Source of the DNA: a virus
Strand: one strand, 5' to 3'
IMG/VR virus record: IMGVR_UViG_3300017917_003009
Span: 1-58,669 of that record
DNA length: 58,669 nt
In this document: positions 17,875 to 26,047 of the stretch, piece after piece
How the letters are laid out: each line of letters opens with the position of its first letter
How positions within the stretch are numbered: the first letter of the stretch is position 1
Made by a program: the position numbers and the translations under genes
Notes under the pieces: model-generated
Told to the model about the DNA's origin: nothing
Seen by the model: the letters and a program-made list of their open reading frames with translations, nothing else
Database searches by the model: none

Positions 17875-19641
17875 ATGGCAAATGAATTTGTAGCTCGCAA
17901 TGGCCTCATTGCACTTGATAATTCCACTGTAAGTGGCTCTTTAAATGTACTTAATAGTATTACTGGTTCTAACGCTTTATTCACTGGTACTATTACTGCT
18001 CAAACATTATTAGTCCAAGAAATTACTTCCTCAAGAGATTTTGTAACTGGATCTACCAAATTTGGTACTATCCTAGCAAATACACATCAATTTACTGGTT
18101 CAGTAAGTATAAGCGGAAATCTTGCTATACCAACACTATCAACAGGCTCAACAGAAACTAATATATTAGTGGCTGACGCTAGTGGTAATCTTAGATATAG
18201 ATCAAACTTAAGCTTACAAGGCGCTACAGGTACACAGGGTACAACAGGGGCCCAAGGCGAAACAGGCGCTCAAGGTGCAACAGGAGCACAAGGCACTACA
18301 GGTGCTCAAGGTGCAGTTGGTCCTCAAGGTGCAACAGGAGCACAAGGTACTACGGGTGCACAAGGCGCTACTGGCGCTCAAGGCACAACAGGTGCTCAAG
18401 GTGCAGTAGGTGCTCAAGGCGCTCAAGGTGCAGTTGGTGCTCAAGGCGCCCAAGGTGCAGTTGGTGCTCAAGGTGCAACTGGCGCTCAAGGTGCAGTTGG
18501 TGCTCAAGGCGCCCAAGGAGCAGTGGGTGCTCAAGGCGCCCAAGGCGCTGTAGGTGCCCAAGGAACAACAGGAGCTCAAGGCGCTGTAGGTGCCCAAGGT
18601 ACTACAGGAGTACAAGGTGCAACTGGCGCTCAAGGCGCTACTGGCACTCAAGGTACTGCTGGTACAAACGGTACTCAAGGTGCAACTGGCGCTCAAGGCG
18701 CTACTGGTGCTCAAGGCGCTACTGGCACTCAAGGTACTGCTGGTACAAACGGTACTCAAGGTGCAACGGGAGCTCAAGGTGCAACCGGCGCTCAAGGTAC
18801 AACAGGTGCTCAAGGTACTGCTGGTACAAACGGTACTCAAGGCGCAACTGGCGCTCAAGGTAGTACTGGTGCTCAAGGTAGTACTGGTGCTCAAGGTAGC
18901 ACAGGTGCTCAAGGAGCAACTGGAGCAAGCGCAGGTATTACTTCATATACAAACGTAGCAGATAATAGAGTAATAACATCTGTTAACTCATCTACTATTA
19001 ATGCTGAAGCAAATTTAACATTTGACGGATCTACTTTAACAGTATCTGGTAATACAGCAAATAAAGTATCTATTATAGGTTCAGGAAGTGCAGCAAACTA
19101 CACTATATTTTCAGTAGATGGAGCAAATGGTCGTTTACTTGAAGTAACAGATGATCTATCTGACTCATTATTTTCAGTAAATACAATTGCCGGTTTACCT
19201 GTAATTGAAGCCTTTGCAAATAATACAGTTAGAATGGGCCAGTATGGCCAACAAGCATTATTTGTAGCATCAGCCTCAGTTGGTATGGGTAATGAAGCCC
19301 CAGCCTACAAGCTTGATGTTACAGGTACTATTCGTGCCTCAGCAGACGTTATTGCCTTTTCAGATGCTCGTGTTAAAACCGATGTTATTACAATAGAAAA
19401 TGCATTAGATAAAGTAAAAGCATTACGTGGTGTAACATACATTCGTGTAGATACAGAAGATAAGTCTCGTAAAATGGGTGTTATTGCTCAAGAAACTGAA
19501 AGAGTATTACCTGAAGTGGTACAACAAGATGATAGTGGTAGATATAGTGTTGCATATGGTAACATAGTTGGTGTATTAATTGAAGCAATAAAAGAACAAC
19601 AATTACAAATTGAAGAATTAAAAACATTATTAAATAAATAA
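17875..19641 (+). CDS. Collagen-like tail fibre with peptidase S74 chaperone
   Basis: 588 aa. Residues 1-95 share the ITAQT..STKFG..HQFTGS module with the giant fibre. Residues about 115-352 are Gly-X-Y repeats, mostly [12 protein letters not shown] and GAQGAV, forming a collagen-like triple-helical shaft. Residues about 375-490 are a beta-rich head segment. The last 95 residues are the peptidase S74 intramolecular chaperone: SDARVKTDV near residue 498 with the Ser-Lys pair used for self-cleavage, then [24 protein letters not shown], and [17 protein letters not shown]. The chaperone trimerises the fibre and is normally released by autoproteolysis before the SD motif. Confidence 0.93.
   Translation: MANEFVARNGLIALDNSTVSGSLNVLNSITGSNALFTGTITAQTLLVQEITSSRDFVTGSTKFGTILANTHQFTGSVSISGNLAIPTLSTGSTETNILVADASGNLRYRSNLSLQGATGTQGTTGAQGETGAQGATGAQGTTGAQGAVGPQGATGAQGTTGAQGATGAQGTTGAQGAVGAQGAQGAVGAQGAQGAVGAQGATGAQGAVGAQGAQGAVGAQGAQGAVGAQGTTGAQGAVGAQGTTGVQGATGAQGATGTQGTAGTNGTQGATGAQGATGAQGATGTQGTAGTNGTQGATGAQGATGAQGTTGAQGTAGTNGTQGATGAQGSTGAQGSTGAQGSTGAQGATGASAGITSYTNVADNRVITSVNSSTINAEANLTFDGSTLTVSGNTANKVSIIGSGSAANYTIFSVDGANGRLLEVTDDLSDSLFSVNTIAGLPVIEAFANNTVRMGQYGQQALFVASASVGMGNEAPAYKLDVTGTIRASADVIAFSDARVKTDVITIENALDKVKALRGVTYIRVDTEDKSRKMGVIAQETERVLPEVVQQDDSGRYSVAYGNIVGVLIEAIKEQQLQIEELKTLLNK
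18220..18930 (+). repeat. Collagen-coding repeats with an 81-bp superrepeat
   Basis: Nine-base Gly-X-Y units throughout. Three longer units with period 81 bp begin near 18652, 18733 and 18814, each encoding [16 protein letters not shown]. The near-identity of these units is a substrate for slippage and fibre length change. This is protein-coding repetition, not a CRISPR array. Confidence 0.85.
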
Positions 19642-19644
19642 GTT

Positions 19645-20172
19645 ATGGGATTTATAATCAAACAACCTATTGAGACTAATCAAGGGTTGTTAACAGAAGC
19701 GTATGCTAGGATTGAAATGTATAGAGTAGATATGTTCTACGGTTTATTACATGCTACTGTAGCTATGTATCCTAGTAGACAAATTGCAAAAGATACTTTT
19801 CCTGTATATTTTGGAGAAGTTAATATTCATCCTTCTCAAATTGTAGGAGTAAGTATAGTGTATAATGGAGAAGAAATAGAGTATCCAACCTATTTTGAAC
19901 TTCCTATGGTAGATCCTGTTGAAGTTGAAATACCTATACATGAAGATGTTGTTGAAAGTAAAACAAGTACATACTATGATTTTGATGATAATGGAGAAAT
20001 TGTAGAAAAAACAAGAGAAGAAGAAACAAAAACAACAATCCAAACAGGAACACAAAGTATAACTAAACAAAAAATAAACATAAATAAAGAAAATGTTTAT
20101 TCTTTTGCTTATGAAGAAGTTAAAAAAGAATTTGGTAAGATATTTGGTGAAGAAAATATAATAGACGAATAA
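19645..20172 (+). CDS. Unknown protein after the collagen-like fibre
   Basis: 175 aa, three bases after the fibre. The N-terminal half (YARIEMYRVDMFYGLLHATVA) looks like a beta-sandwich structural protein; the C-terminal half is acidic and coiled, rich in Glu, Thr and Lys. No family recognised. Its position suggests a fibre-linked virion protein. It overlaps the next gene as TAATG. Confidence 0.6.
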   Translation: MGFIIKQPIETNQGLLTEAYARIEMYRVDMFYGLLHATVAMYPSRQIAKDTFPVYFGEVNIHPSQIVGVSIVYNGEEIEYPTYFELPMVDPVEVEIPIHEDVVESKTSTYYDFDDNGEIVEKTREEETKTTIQTGTQSITKQKININKENVYSFAYEEVKKEFGKIFGEENIIDE

Positions 20173-20663
20173 TGGGTATAAGTACACAAGGCTCTACTAA
20201 CGTTTCTCTCAACACAGCTGCTACATATGTTGGGGCTTCGCCAAAGTCTATGCGTACTGTTGGAGGTAAAACTTTCCCTAGATATGATACCTCAAGTGCT
20301 TCTATGGATACAATGCTTAGAAGTACAAGTCTATTTCAGGTCATTGTTTATAGTAGCAATACATCACAAGGAACAGTAAGTATTACTTACCCATTCAGTG
20401 TAAGTGGTGATGGCGCTGGGTCTAATCATTTTGTAATTTCTAAAGTATATTCTTACATTACTATTGTAGCAACATCAATCTATCCTTACTATTTCAGACG
20501 TTGGGCTACAACATCTGGAGGTACATCCCCAATTTTAACAGGCGGTACAACATCAGGTGCTAACCAACCTTATGGTACTGCAGCATCACCAATTGTTTAT
20601 TCATATAACTTCAATACTACAGACGCGGCTAGCTACACCACAATTTATGCAGTATTCTCATAA
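20172..20663 (+). CDS. Small Ser/Thr-rich virion-like protein
   Basis: 163 aa, beta-rich with many Ser, Thr, Tyr and Gly residues. No motif is recognised. It is the last gene of the adhesin region before the glycosyltransferase island, and it ends just before a TATTTATT motif. A structural or adhesin role is inferred only from composition and position. Confidence 0.6.
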   Translation: MGISTQGSTNVSLNTAATYVGASPKSMRTVGGKTFPRYDTSSASMDTMLRSTSLFQVIVYSSNTSQGTVSITYPFSVSGDGAGSNHFVISKVYSYITIVATSIYPYYFRRWATTSGGTSPILTGGTTSGANQPYGTAASPIVYSYNFNTTDAASYTTIYAVFS

Positions 20664-20671
20664 TATTTATT
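20664..20671 (+). promoter_or_regulatory. TATTTATT motif at the head of the glycan island
   Basis: A one-base variant of TATTTATA directly after the previous stop codon, 12 bases before the ATG at 20684, with the leader AAAATAAGTTATG. The short spacing leaves little leader, so a promoter role is less sure here. Confidence 0.3.
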
Positions 20672-20683
20672 GCAAAATAAGTT

Positions 20684-21556
20684 ATGAATGTTATATGGTG
20701 TGCCGAACATATCCAGTTTTATTCTAATCTAGAAAAAGCATTTTTGTATACTTCCATCCTAACATGGAAGCATTTTTATCCTCAACACACCACTAATTTA
20801 TATTGTGATAGTCATAGTGAATCCATTATTAAAAATATGGGTATTATTGATCTATGGGACAACATTAATACAGAAGTATTAAATAAAAAGCAATATACTT
20901 TTAATGAAAATGCATTTTGGGCTTCATCAAAACTAAAAGTTATAAATGAACTTACAGCTCCATTTATTGTAGTAGATTTAGATTTATTTATCAAACAAAA
21001 ATTTATACCAGAAGATTATTGGCAGCAAGATATTGTTGGTAACTTTATGGAAGTAACTTCTCATCATTATCCGGAACCATATAAAATTAGAAAATACATG
21101 GACCTACCTGAATATGATTGGGATGATAAAGCCATTAACGTTGCATTTTTATATATTAATAATGAAAAATTAAGGGCGGAATATGCTCAAACTGCCTTAG
21201 AGTGGATGAATACTATGACAGAAAAAGGAGGCGATATTAACGGCCTTAATATGGTTTTTTGTGAACAAAAATTATTATGGCAATTAGTAAAACAACATAA
21301 ATTAAACCATAAATTTTTATTTAATGAAACATTAGTATGTTGGAAAGATGAATGGATTGAGAATAATTTAGGTATATTCAATAACAAAGATCAATATAAC
21401 TATGCTGTTCATTTTGGTCCTGGTAAAAGAACAACATTTGATAAAAGCAATCCACATTGGGAATTGTGCACTCAAAATATATTAGAAACATTTTTTAAAT
21501 ATTTTCCTCATTTAAGTATAAACGTATTAAATCTATTAGAAAAAGGCCATGTTTAA
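20684..21556 (+). CDS. Putative GT-A glycosyltransferase-like protein
   Basis: 290 aa. The start NVIWCAEHIQFYSN, the FWASSKLKVINEL helix and the strand FIVVDLDLFIKQ (a DxD-type Asp-Leu-Asp) fit a GT-A nucleotide-sugar transferase or the related DUF6734-type family found in bacteria and phages. The first residues of the next gene overlap its end by eight bases. As first gene of the island it may start glycan assembly. Acceptor and donor cannot be read from the sequence. Confidence 0.5.
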   Translation: MNVIWCAEHIQFYSNLEKAFLYTSILTWKHFYPQHTTNLYCDSHSESIIKNMGIIDLWDNINTEVLNKKQYTFNENAFWASSKLKVINELTAPFIVVDLDLFIKQKFIPEDYWQQDIVGNFMEVTSHHYPEPYKIRKYMDLPEYDWDDKAINVAFLYINNEKLRAEYAQTALEWMNTMTEKGGDINGLNMVFCEQKLLWQLVKQHKLNHKFLFNETLVCWKDEWIENNLGIFNNKDQYNYAVHFGPGKRTTFDKSNPHWELCTQNILETFFKYFPHLSINVLNLLEKGHV

Positions 21557-22271
21557 TAAAAAATATATAAAATCCCACTTAACCAACAACGCAACCACAC
21601 CAGTACCTTACAGATGGACACACGGTGCTACTGATCTTCATTTAGGAGACGGATTAATAGTTTACTCTATTATACAACATATGAGAGCTAAAAACTGTGT
21701 TTGTATCGGATCAGGAGGGGGATACATTCCTAGATTGATGACTCAAGCTAGAAGAGATCTATATGATCAAGGTATATTTGAAGGAAACAATGAATATAAT
21801 TGGGGAGATATAGGAGCAACTTATGTAGTTGATGCTTGTAATGGAATAGGAGGACCAACTGATTTAGAAAATGAACAATCTTTCTATAGAACTAACTTCT
21901 ACCCTCGACTTATTAAATCAACCTCAGAAAAAGCATACTACGACTTTTTTGTACTACAAGATATTAAAATAGATGTTTTGTTTATTGATGGTGATCATTC
22001 ATATGAAGGTGTTAAGTTAGATTTTGAATTATATTCTAAAATATTATCACCTAGAGGTATTATATTGATACATGATACTGATGGTGAATATGAAGAATCA
22101 TTAATTGTTTCAGAAGACTCTAAAAAAGATCATCATCGTTTTGATGGTCCTTCCCGTTTAGTTAAAGAACTTCAACAAAGTTCTGAGTGGAATTTGGTAA
22201 ATCTATTTAATTTTCGTATATTGAGTGATAAACCATCATCAAGTGGTATAACTATAATTAATAGGAAATGA
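21549..22271 (+). CDS. Class I SAM-dependent methyltransferase-like protein
   Basis: 240 aa. The strand-loop NCVCIGSGGGYIPRLM near residue 50 is motif I for S-adenosylmethionine binding. IDVLFIDGDHSYEGVKLDFELY near residue 140 and GIILIHDTD are the classical motifs of the Methyltransf_24 and cephalosporin-hydroxylase-like group, which often methylates sugars in polysaccharide clusters. Four-base overlap (ATGA) with the next glycosyltransferase supports joint translation. Confidence 0.72.
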   Translation: MFNKKYIKSHLTNNATTPVPYRWTHGATDLHLGDGLIVYSIIQHMRAKNCVCIGSGGGYIPRLMTQARRDLYDQGIFEGNNEYNWGDIGATYVVDACNGIGGPTDLENEQSFYRTNFYPRLIKSTSEKAYYDFFVLQDIKIDVLFIDGDHSYEGVKLDFELYSKILSPRGIILIHDTDGEYEESLIVSEDSKKDHHRFDGPSRLVKELQQSSEWNLVNLFNFRILSDKPSSSGITIINRK

Positions 22272-23107
22272 TAAGATTAGTTACAGTAACAGGTTCTCGC
22301 ACCAATACACTTTGGCACATGCTAAGCTACTATAAAGATAGAGTTGATGAAATTTATGTAGTAGTGTATGAATGGGATGGATTTAGTACATATGATGATG
22401 TGTTAGCTATTACAAAACAATTTCCAAACGTTCGTATTGTAGATAGAGTAGTAGCAGAGAAATATAATTGGGAAGTAGTTACTGCTTTATATAATAAAAC
22501 AAAAATGTTACACCCTAATGATTGGTGGGTTGTAGCAGATGATGACGAATTTCATAAGTATTCAAAAGATTTATATGAAATAGTAAATGATTGTAACGAA
22601 AATGGATGGGAATTAGTTAGAGGTGGGTTTATTGATAGAATAGGTGAAAATGGAACTTTCCCTGAAATTGACAACGATGAAGATATATTTGAACAGTTCC
22701 CTTTAGCTGGGTTTTTTAGATACCCATTAAGTGGCGCTTGTCCAAATAAAATTTGTATATTGAAAGGATATATAGAACTAACACCAGGACAACACTATGC
22801 AAAAATAGATGGACACACAACATGGAAATGGCAAGGATGGAATCATCCATTAATTGCTCCTGTAAATGAGTATAATGTTCAAGTTCATCATTTTAAATGG
22901 GATAGCACATGTGTAGAAAGAATAAAAGCAGTAGCAGACATAAAACAATTATACTCATACTCAGATGAATATAAAAAAATGTATCAAGCATTACGAAGTA
23001 ATAACTTTGAAATTGATATTACTGATAGTAGGTTTATGATTGAGCATGCTGGTTTTTGGGGATATAATCAATGGAATAAATTATTTAAAATAATAATATC
23101 AATATGA
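22268..23107 (+). CDS. Glycosyltransferase, GT2/GT92-like
   Basis: 279 aa. The start RLVTVTGSRTNTLWHMLSYY, the strand VDEIYVVVYEW and the WWVVADDDEFHKYSKDL acid cluster (metal and nucleotide-sugar binding) match the Glyco_tranf_2_4-like group. His-rich segments around residues 180-215 (PGQHYAKIDGHTTWKWQGW) fit the acceptor side of these enzymes. It is linked to both neighbours by ATGA overlaps. A role in glycan extension is inferred. Confidence 0.7.
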   Translation: MIRLVTVTGSRTNTLWHMLSYYKDRVDEIYVVVYEWDGFSTYDDVLAITKQFPNVRIVDRVVAEKYNWEVVTALYNKTKMLHPNDWWVVADDDEFHKYSKDLYEIVNDCNENGWELVRGGFIDRIGENGTFPEIDNDEDIFEQFPLAGFFRYPLSGACPNKICILKGYIELTPGQHYAKIDGHTTWKWQGWNHPLIAPVNEYNVQVHHFKWDSTCVERIKAVADIKQLYSYSDEYKKMYQALRSNNFEIDITDSRFMIEHAGFWGYNQWNKLFKIIISI

Positions 23108-23301
23108 CACAAGAAGAAAAAGAAAAAGAACAATTAATTCTTGAACAACGTAAAGTTAAAGCATTAGAAAAAATTGCTACTTCATTAGACGCACTTACAT
23201 GTTGGTTTGAAGAAATCGATAAAGATGAATGGAGTGATAGAATACAATATTATTTAGCAGAGTGGCATGAAACATCTGTAAAGAAGGAAGATAGTGAATA
23301 A
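23104..23301 (+). CDS. Small charged protein, unknown
   Basis: 65 aa. Residues 1-40 are a Lys/Glu-rich helix likely to form a coiled coil, followed by CWFEEIDKDEWSDRIQYYLAEW. It is joined to the previous gene by ATGA and overlaps the next by eight bases. It may be a partner of one of the flanking transferases. No family recognised. Confidence 0.55.
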   Translation: MTQEEKEKEQLILEQRKVKALEKIATSLDALTCWFEEIDKDEWSDRIQYYLAEWHETSVKKEDSE

Positions 23302-24589
23302 ACTGGGTGTAATAGTACCTTATAGGAATAGATATGAACAATTAACTGCGTTCAAAGAATCTATTATAAAGTATCTTGAATCCAAAAACATAAACTTTGA
23401 ATTAATTATAGTTGAGCAAGACAATGCTAAACTATTTAATAGAGGTATGTTACTTAATATTGGATTTAAGCATGCTAAGAAACTTAAATGCGACTATGTT
23501 GTTTTTCATGATGTGGATATGCTACCAATTGATGTAGATTATTCTTATTCAGACACACCTATACACTTGGCAACCGATAACATCCCATTTGAATCATATT
23601 TTGGTGGTATCACATTATTTCCGTCTGAATTATTTGAAAAAATAAATGGATTTTCTAATTTATATTGGGGTTGGGGATTTGAAGATGATGACTTGCGATA
23701 TAGATGTATAAAAAATAATATTCCATTTCAAAATATTATAAGTGATACATTTACAAGCGAAAAATTACCTATTTTTAATGGGGTTGATGCCTATGCAACA
23801 ATACCAAATATTATAAATTATAATAGAAACTTTAAAATAGAATTAGATATTAATTTAGATAGAGTCATTTATAATGTAAAAACACAATTTGATGAGTTTC
23901 CTATACTAACCATAGAAGGTTATGATTTTAAGCTTTTTTATAATTCTTTTAATAGATTTTATTTACAACTATTTGACAAAAAGGGTAACTACTATGATGC
24001 ACATTCAGATATTGTAACAACATCCAATAATAAAATAAAAATAGAATATAATAAAACTGATAAAACAGTTATTTTTACAATAAATGATGTTCAAAATACT
24101 ATTCAACTTTCAAATTATATATACAATCATTCTAACATAGATAATATAATAATTGGTTCGGATAATACAAAACAAAACTTTTTTAAAGGAACTATAAATG
24201 AATTTTTATTGAAAGAAAATGATGATGTAAAAATACATTACAAAAATTATGGTATCACTAAATATAAATTTACTGATATTTCCAATAATAAAAATGATGG
24301 TAAATTTTTTAATGTTTATTTAGATCATTTTAAACCATTTCTAAATCACTATTCACATATACCCTTTAGGCGAAGTAGTAAACTTTTAAAATTAGAACAT
24401 GAAAATTGTGGATTCAATAATGGTAGATGGCAGGATGATAATAGTAGGTGGAATCAATTAAGATATAATAATGAAGTACAATTAGGACATCACGATGATA
24501 TTGATGACGGTTTAAGTACTTGTATAGATTATACAATATATAGTAAAACAAAAGACAACAAAATAACTCATTTAAATGTAGGAATATGA
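23294..24589 (+). CDS. Beta-1,4-galactosyltransferase-like enzyme with inserted LamG domain (copy 1)
   Basis: 431 aa. Residues 1-140 are a GT7 catalytic half: VPYRNR (6-11), FNRGMLLNIGF (48-58), the metal-binding VFHDVDMLP with DVD at 74-76, SYFGGITLF, INGFSNLYWGWG and EDDDLRYR (130-137). These match animal beta-4-galactosyltransferases. Residues about 158-340 are a LamG/ConA-like domain starting FNGVDAYATIP. The C-terminal lid then resumes (345-431): RRSSKLLKLEHEN and DDGLSTCIDYTIY correspond to the RHSRDK and DGLNSL regions of GT7. So the LamG domain interrupts the enzyme. This gene is visibly more A/T-rich than the structural genes. Start GTG/ATG: an ATG at 23294 overlaps the prior gene. 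Confidence 0.82.
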   Translation: MNKLGVIVPYRNRYEQLTAFKESIIKYLESKNINFELIIVEQDNAKLFNRGMLLNIGFKHAKKLKCDYVVFHDVDMLPIDVDYSYSDTPIHLATDNIPFESYFGGITLFPSELFEKINGFSNLYWGWGFEDDDLRYRCIKNNIPFQNIISDTFTSEKLPIFNGVDAYATIPNIINYNRNFKIELDINLDRVIYNVKTQFDEFPILTIEGYDFKLFYNSFNRFYLQLFDKKGNYYDAHSDIVTTSNNKIKIEYNKTDKTVIFTINDVQNTIQLSNYIYNHSNIDNIIIGSDNTKQNFFKGTINEFLLKENDDVKIHYKNYGITKYKFTDISNNKNDGKFFNVYLDHFKPFLNHYSHIPFRRSSKLLKLEHENCGFNNGRWQDDNSRWNQLRYNNEVQLGHHDDIDDGLSTCIDYTIYSKTKDNKITHLNVGI

Positions 24590-26022
24590 AACTAGGAGTA
24601 TGTGTGCCCTATAGAAATAGAGAAGCACATTTAAAAGAATTTGTACCTCGTGTAGGAAAATTTTTAGAAGAAAAAGGTATTGAATACTGCATGTATTTTG
24701 GTCATCAAGTAGATGATAAATTATTCAATAGAGGTGCTATGAAAAATATAGCAGCTAAACATGCTTTTGAGGATGGATGTGATTATGTAGTATGGCATGA
24801 TATTGATATGATTCCAGTTGATGATAACTGCGATTATTCTTTTCCTAAAGATAATCCACGACATATAGCAGTTAATATTTCTAAGCATAATTACCATTTA
24901 AAGTATGAAGATTACTTTGGTGGTGCTGTTATTTTTTCAAAAGAGCAAGTAGAAAAAACCAATGGTTACTCAAATGATTATTGGGACTGGGGAATGGAGG
25001 ACGATGATTTGTTTTGGAGATGCATATATGAAGGATACGCTGATATTAGTTATCTAGATTATAAAGATAAAACTAATACTTACTTAAGATTTAATGGACA
25101 TGATTCTCATGTTAAAATACCATCAAGTCCTACTCTAAAAGATTTAACACATCGATCTCATACCATATCAATATTAGTTAGGGCCTTCCAACAACAGGAT
25201 AAAATGTCTATTTACTTAATAGGATCTGATGACAAACAGTTTGTTGAATACCCTATACTAAGAAGACCAGGGTATGACTATAGTATTTCTTATAATAACT
25301 CTAGAGCATACACTTCAATGTTATGGAATACATTTAATAAACCTTACTACCAATGGATGAAACGCTTTGAAAACCAATGGAGTTGGATAACAATAGCCAC
25401 AGATGCTTATGATAAAAAAATTCATGTCTATATGAATGGAGTTGAATCACAATCATCATCAGGTACAGGTACCGATTCCCCAGCTACTTATGAGGGCAAT
25501 TTAAAACGTTACGGGGATATGGATTATTATTTAGGTACATCGCCATTTTTAGGAGATGATAATCCTGGAAAATATTTTAAAGGAGACATGGCTAAATTAA
25601 TGGTGTGGGATAGGTGTTTAAGCAAAGAAGAAATATTATCTTCATTTAATAATACAATAGATGGTTTAGTACTTGACTATGATTTTAGCCATGATAAACT
25701 ATTAAAGGACCAAACAGGAAATAACAATAATGGTTTAGTAACAAGTTGCTTTAAATTAGAAGAAGACATAAAAGTACCAAACACAGTTATCCCTTATAGA
25801 ACACCAGGTCGTATGGATTGTTTAGAACATCCTGATGAAGGATTCCATGAAGGATCTTGGATAAAAGGTAAAACAACGGCTCGTAACGAGGAGAGATTTA
25901 TAATGCAGATGCAACAAGGTACAATTGATTACAAAAACGATGGTATGAATACTTTAAAATATACATTAGTAGATATTGAAGAAATAACGCCAAAAGCTAA
26001 GTTAATTAATGTAATTTTATAA
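24586..26022 (+). CDS. Beta-1,4-galactosyltransferase-like enzyme with inserted LamG domain (copy 2)
   Basis: 478 aa, same plan as its upstream paralogue. GT7 motifs: VPYRNR, FNRGAMKNIA (47-56), VVWHDIDMIPVDD with DID at 72-74, EDYFGGAVIF, NGYSNDYWDWGMEDDD (126-141). Residues about 165-385 are LamG (RFNGHDSHVKIP, IHVYMNGVE, MAKLMVWDRCLSKEEI). The end, PYRTPGRMDCLEHPDEG and NDGMNTLKYTLVDIEE (451-466), is strikingly like the human GT7 end, where SDGLNSLTYQVLDV is found. Donor is likely a UDP-sugar; the LamG part may hold the acceptor glycan. Ends just before a TATTTATA motif. Confidence 0.85.
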   Translation: MKLGVCVPYRNREAHLKEFVPRVGKFLEEKGIEYCMYFGHQVDDKLFNRGAMKNIAAKHAFEDGCDYVVWHDIDMIPVDDNCDYSFPKDNPRHIAVNISKHNYHLKYEDYFGGAVIFSKEQVEKTNGYSNDYWDWGMEDDDLFWRCIYEGYADISYLDYKDKTNTYLRFNGHDSHVKIPSSPTLKDLTHRSHTISILVRAFQQQDKMSIYLIGSDDKQFVEYPILRRPGYDYSISYNNSRAYTSMLWNTFNKPYYQWMKRFENQWSWITIATDAYDKKIHVYMNGVESQSSSGTGTDSPATYEGNLKRYGDMDYYLGTSPFLGDDNPGKYFKGDMAKLMVWDRCLSKEEILSSFNNTIDGLVLDYDFSHDKLLKDQTGNNNNGLVTSCFKLEEDIKVPNTVIPYRTPGRMDCLEHPDEGFHEGSWIKGKTTARNEERFIMQMQQGTIDYKNDGMNTLKYTLVDIEEITPKAKLINVIL

Positions 26023-26030
26023 TATTTATA
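26023..26030 (+). promoter_or_regulatory. TATTTATA motif inside the glycan island
   Basis: Exact octamer directly after the galactosyltransferase stop (TAATATTTATA), 17 bases before the ATG at 26048, with an A-rich leader. It may start a second transcription unit in the island. Confidence 0.42.
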
Positions 26031-26047
26031 CAAGTAAAAAAATAAAC

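Noticed and set aside
18214-18912. A 232-codon open frame on the minus strand, rich in Cys, Ser and Thr
   Set aside because: It is the reverse of the Gly-X-Y repeats of the collagen-like fibre; the low-complexity pattern is forced by the repeat.
18220-18930. Regular short repeats that might be read as a CRISPR array
   Set aside because: Unit length is nine bases in frame, with no unique spacers, and it codes for collagen-like protein with an S74 domain downstream.
19747-20187. 146-codon minus-strand frame, Phe/Tyr/Ile-rich
   Set aside because: Shadow of the A/T-rich gene on the + strand; composition is not protein-like and no start signal is seen.
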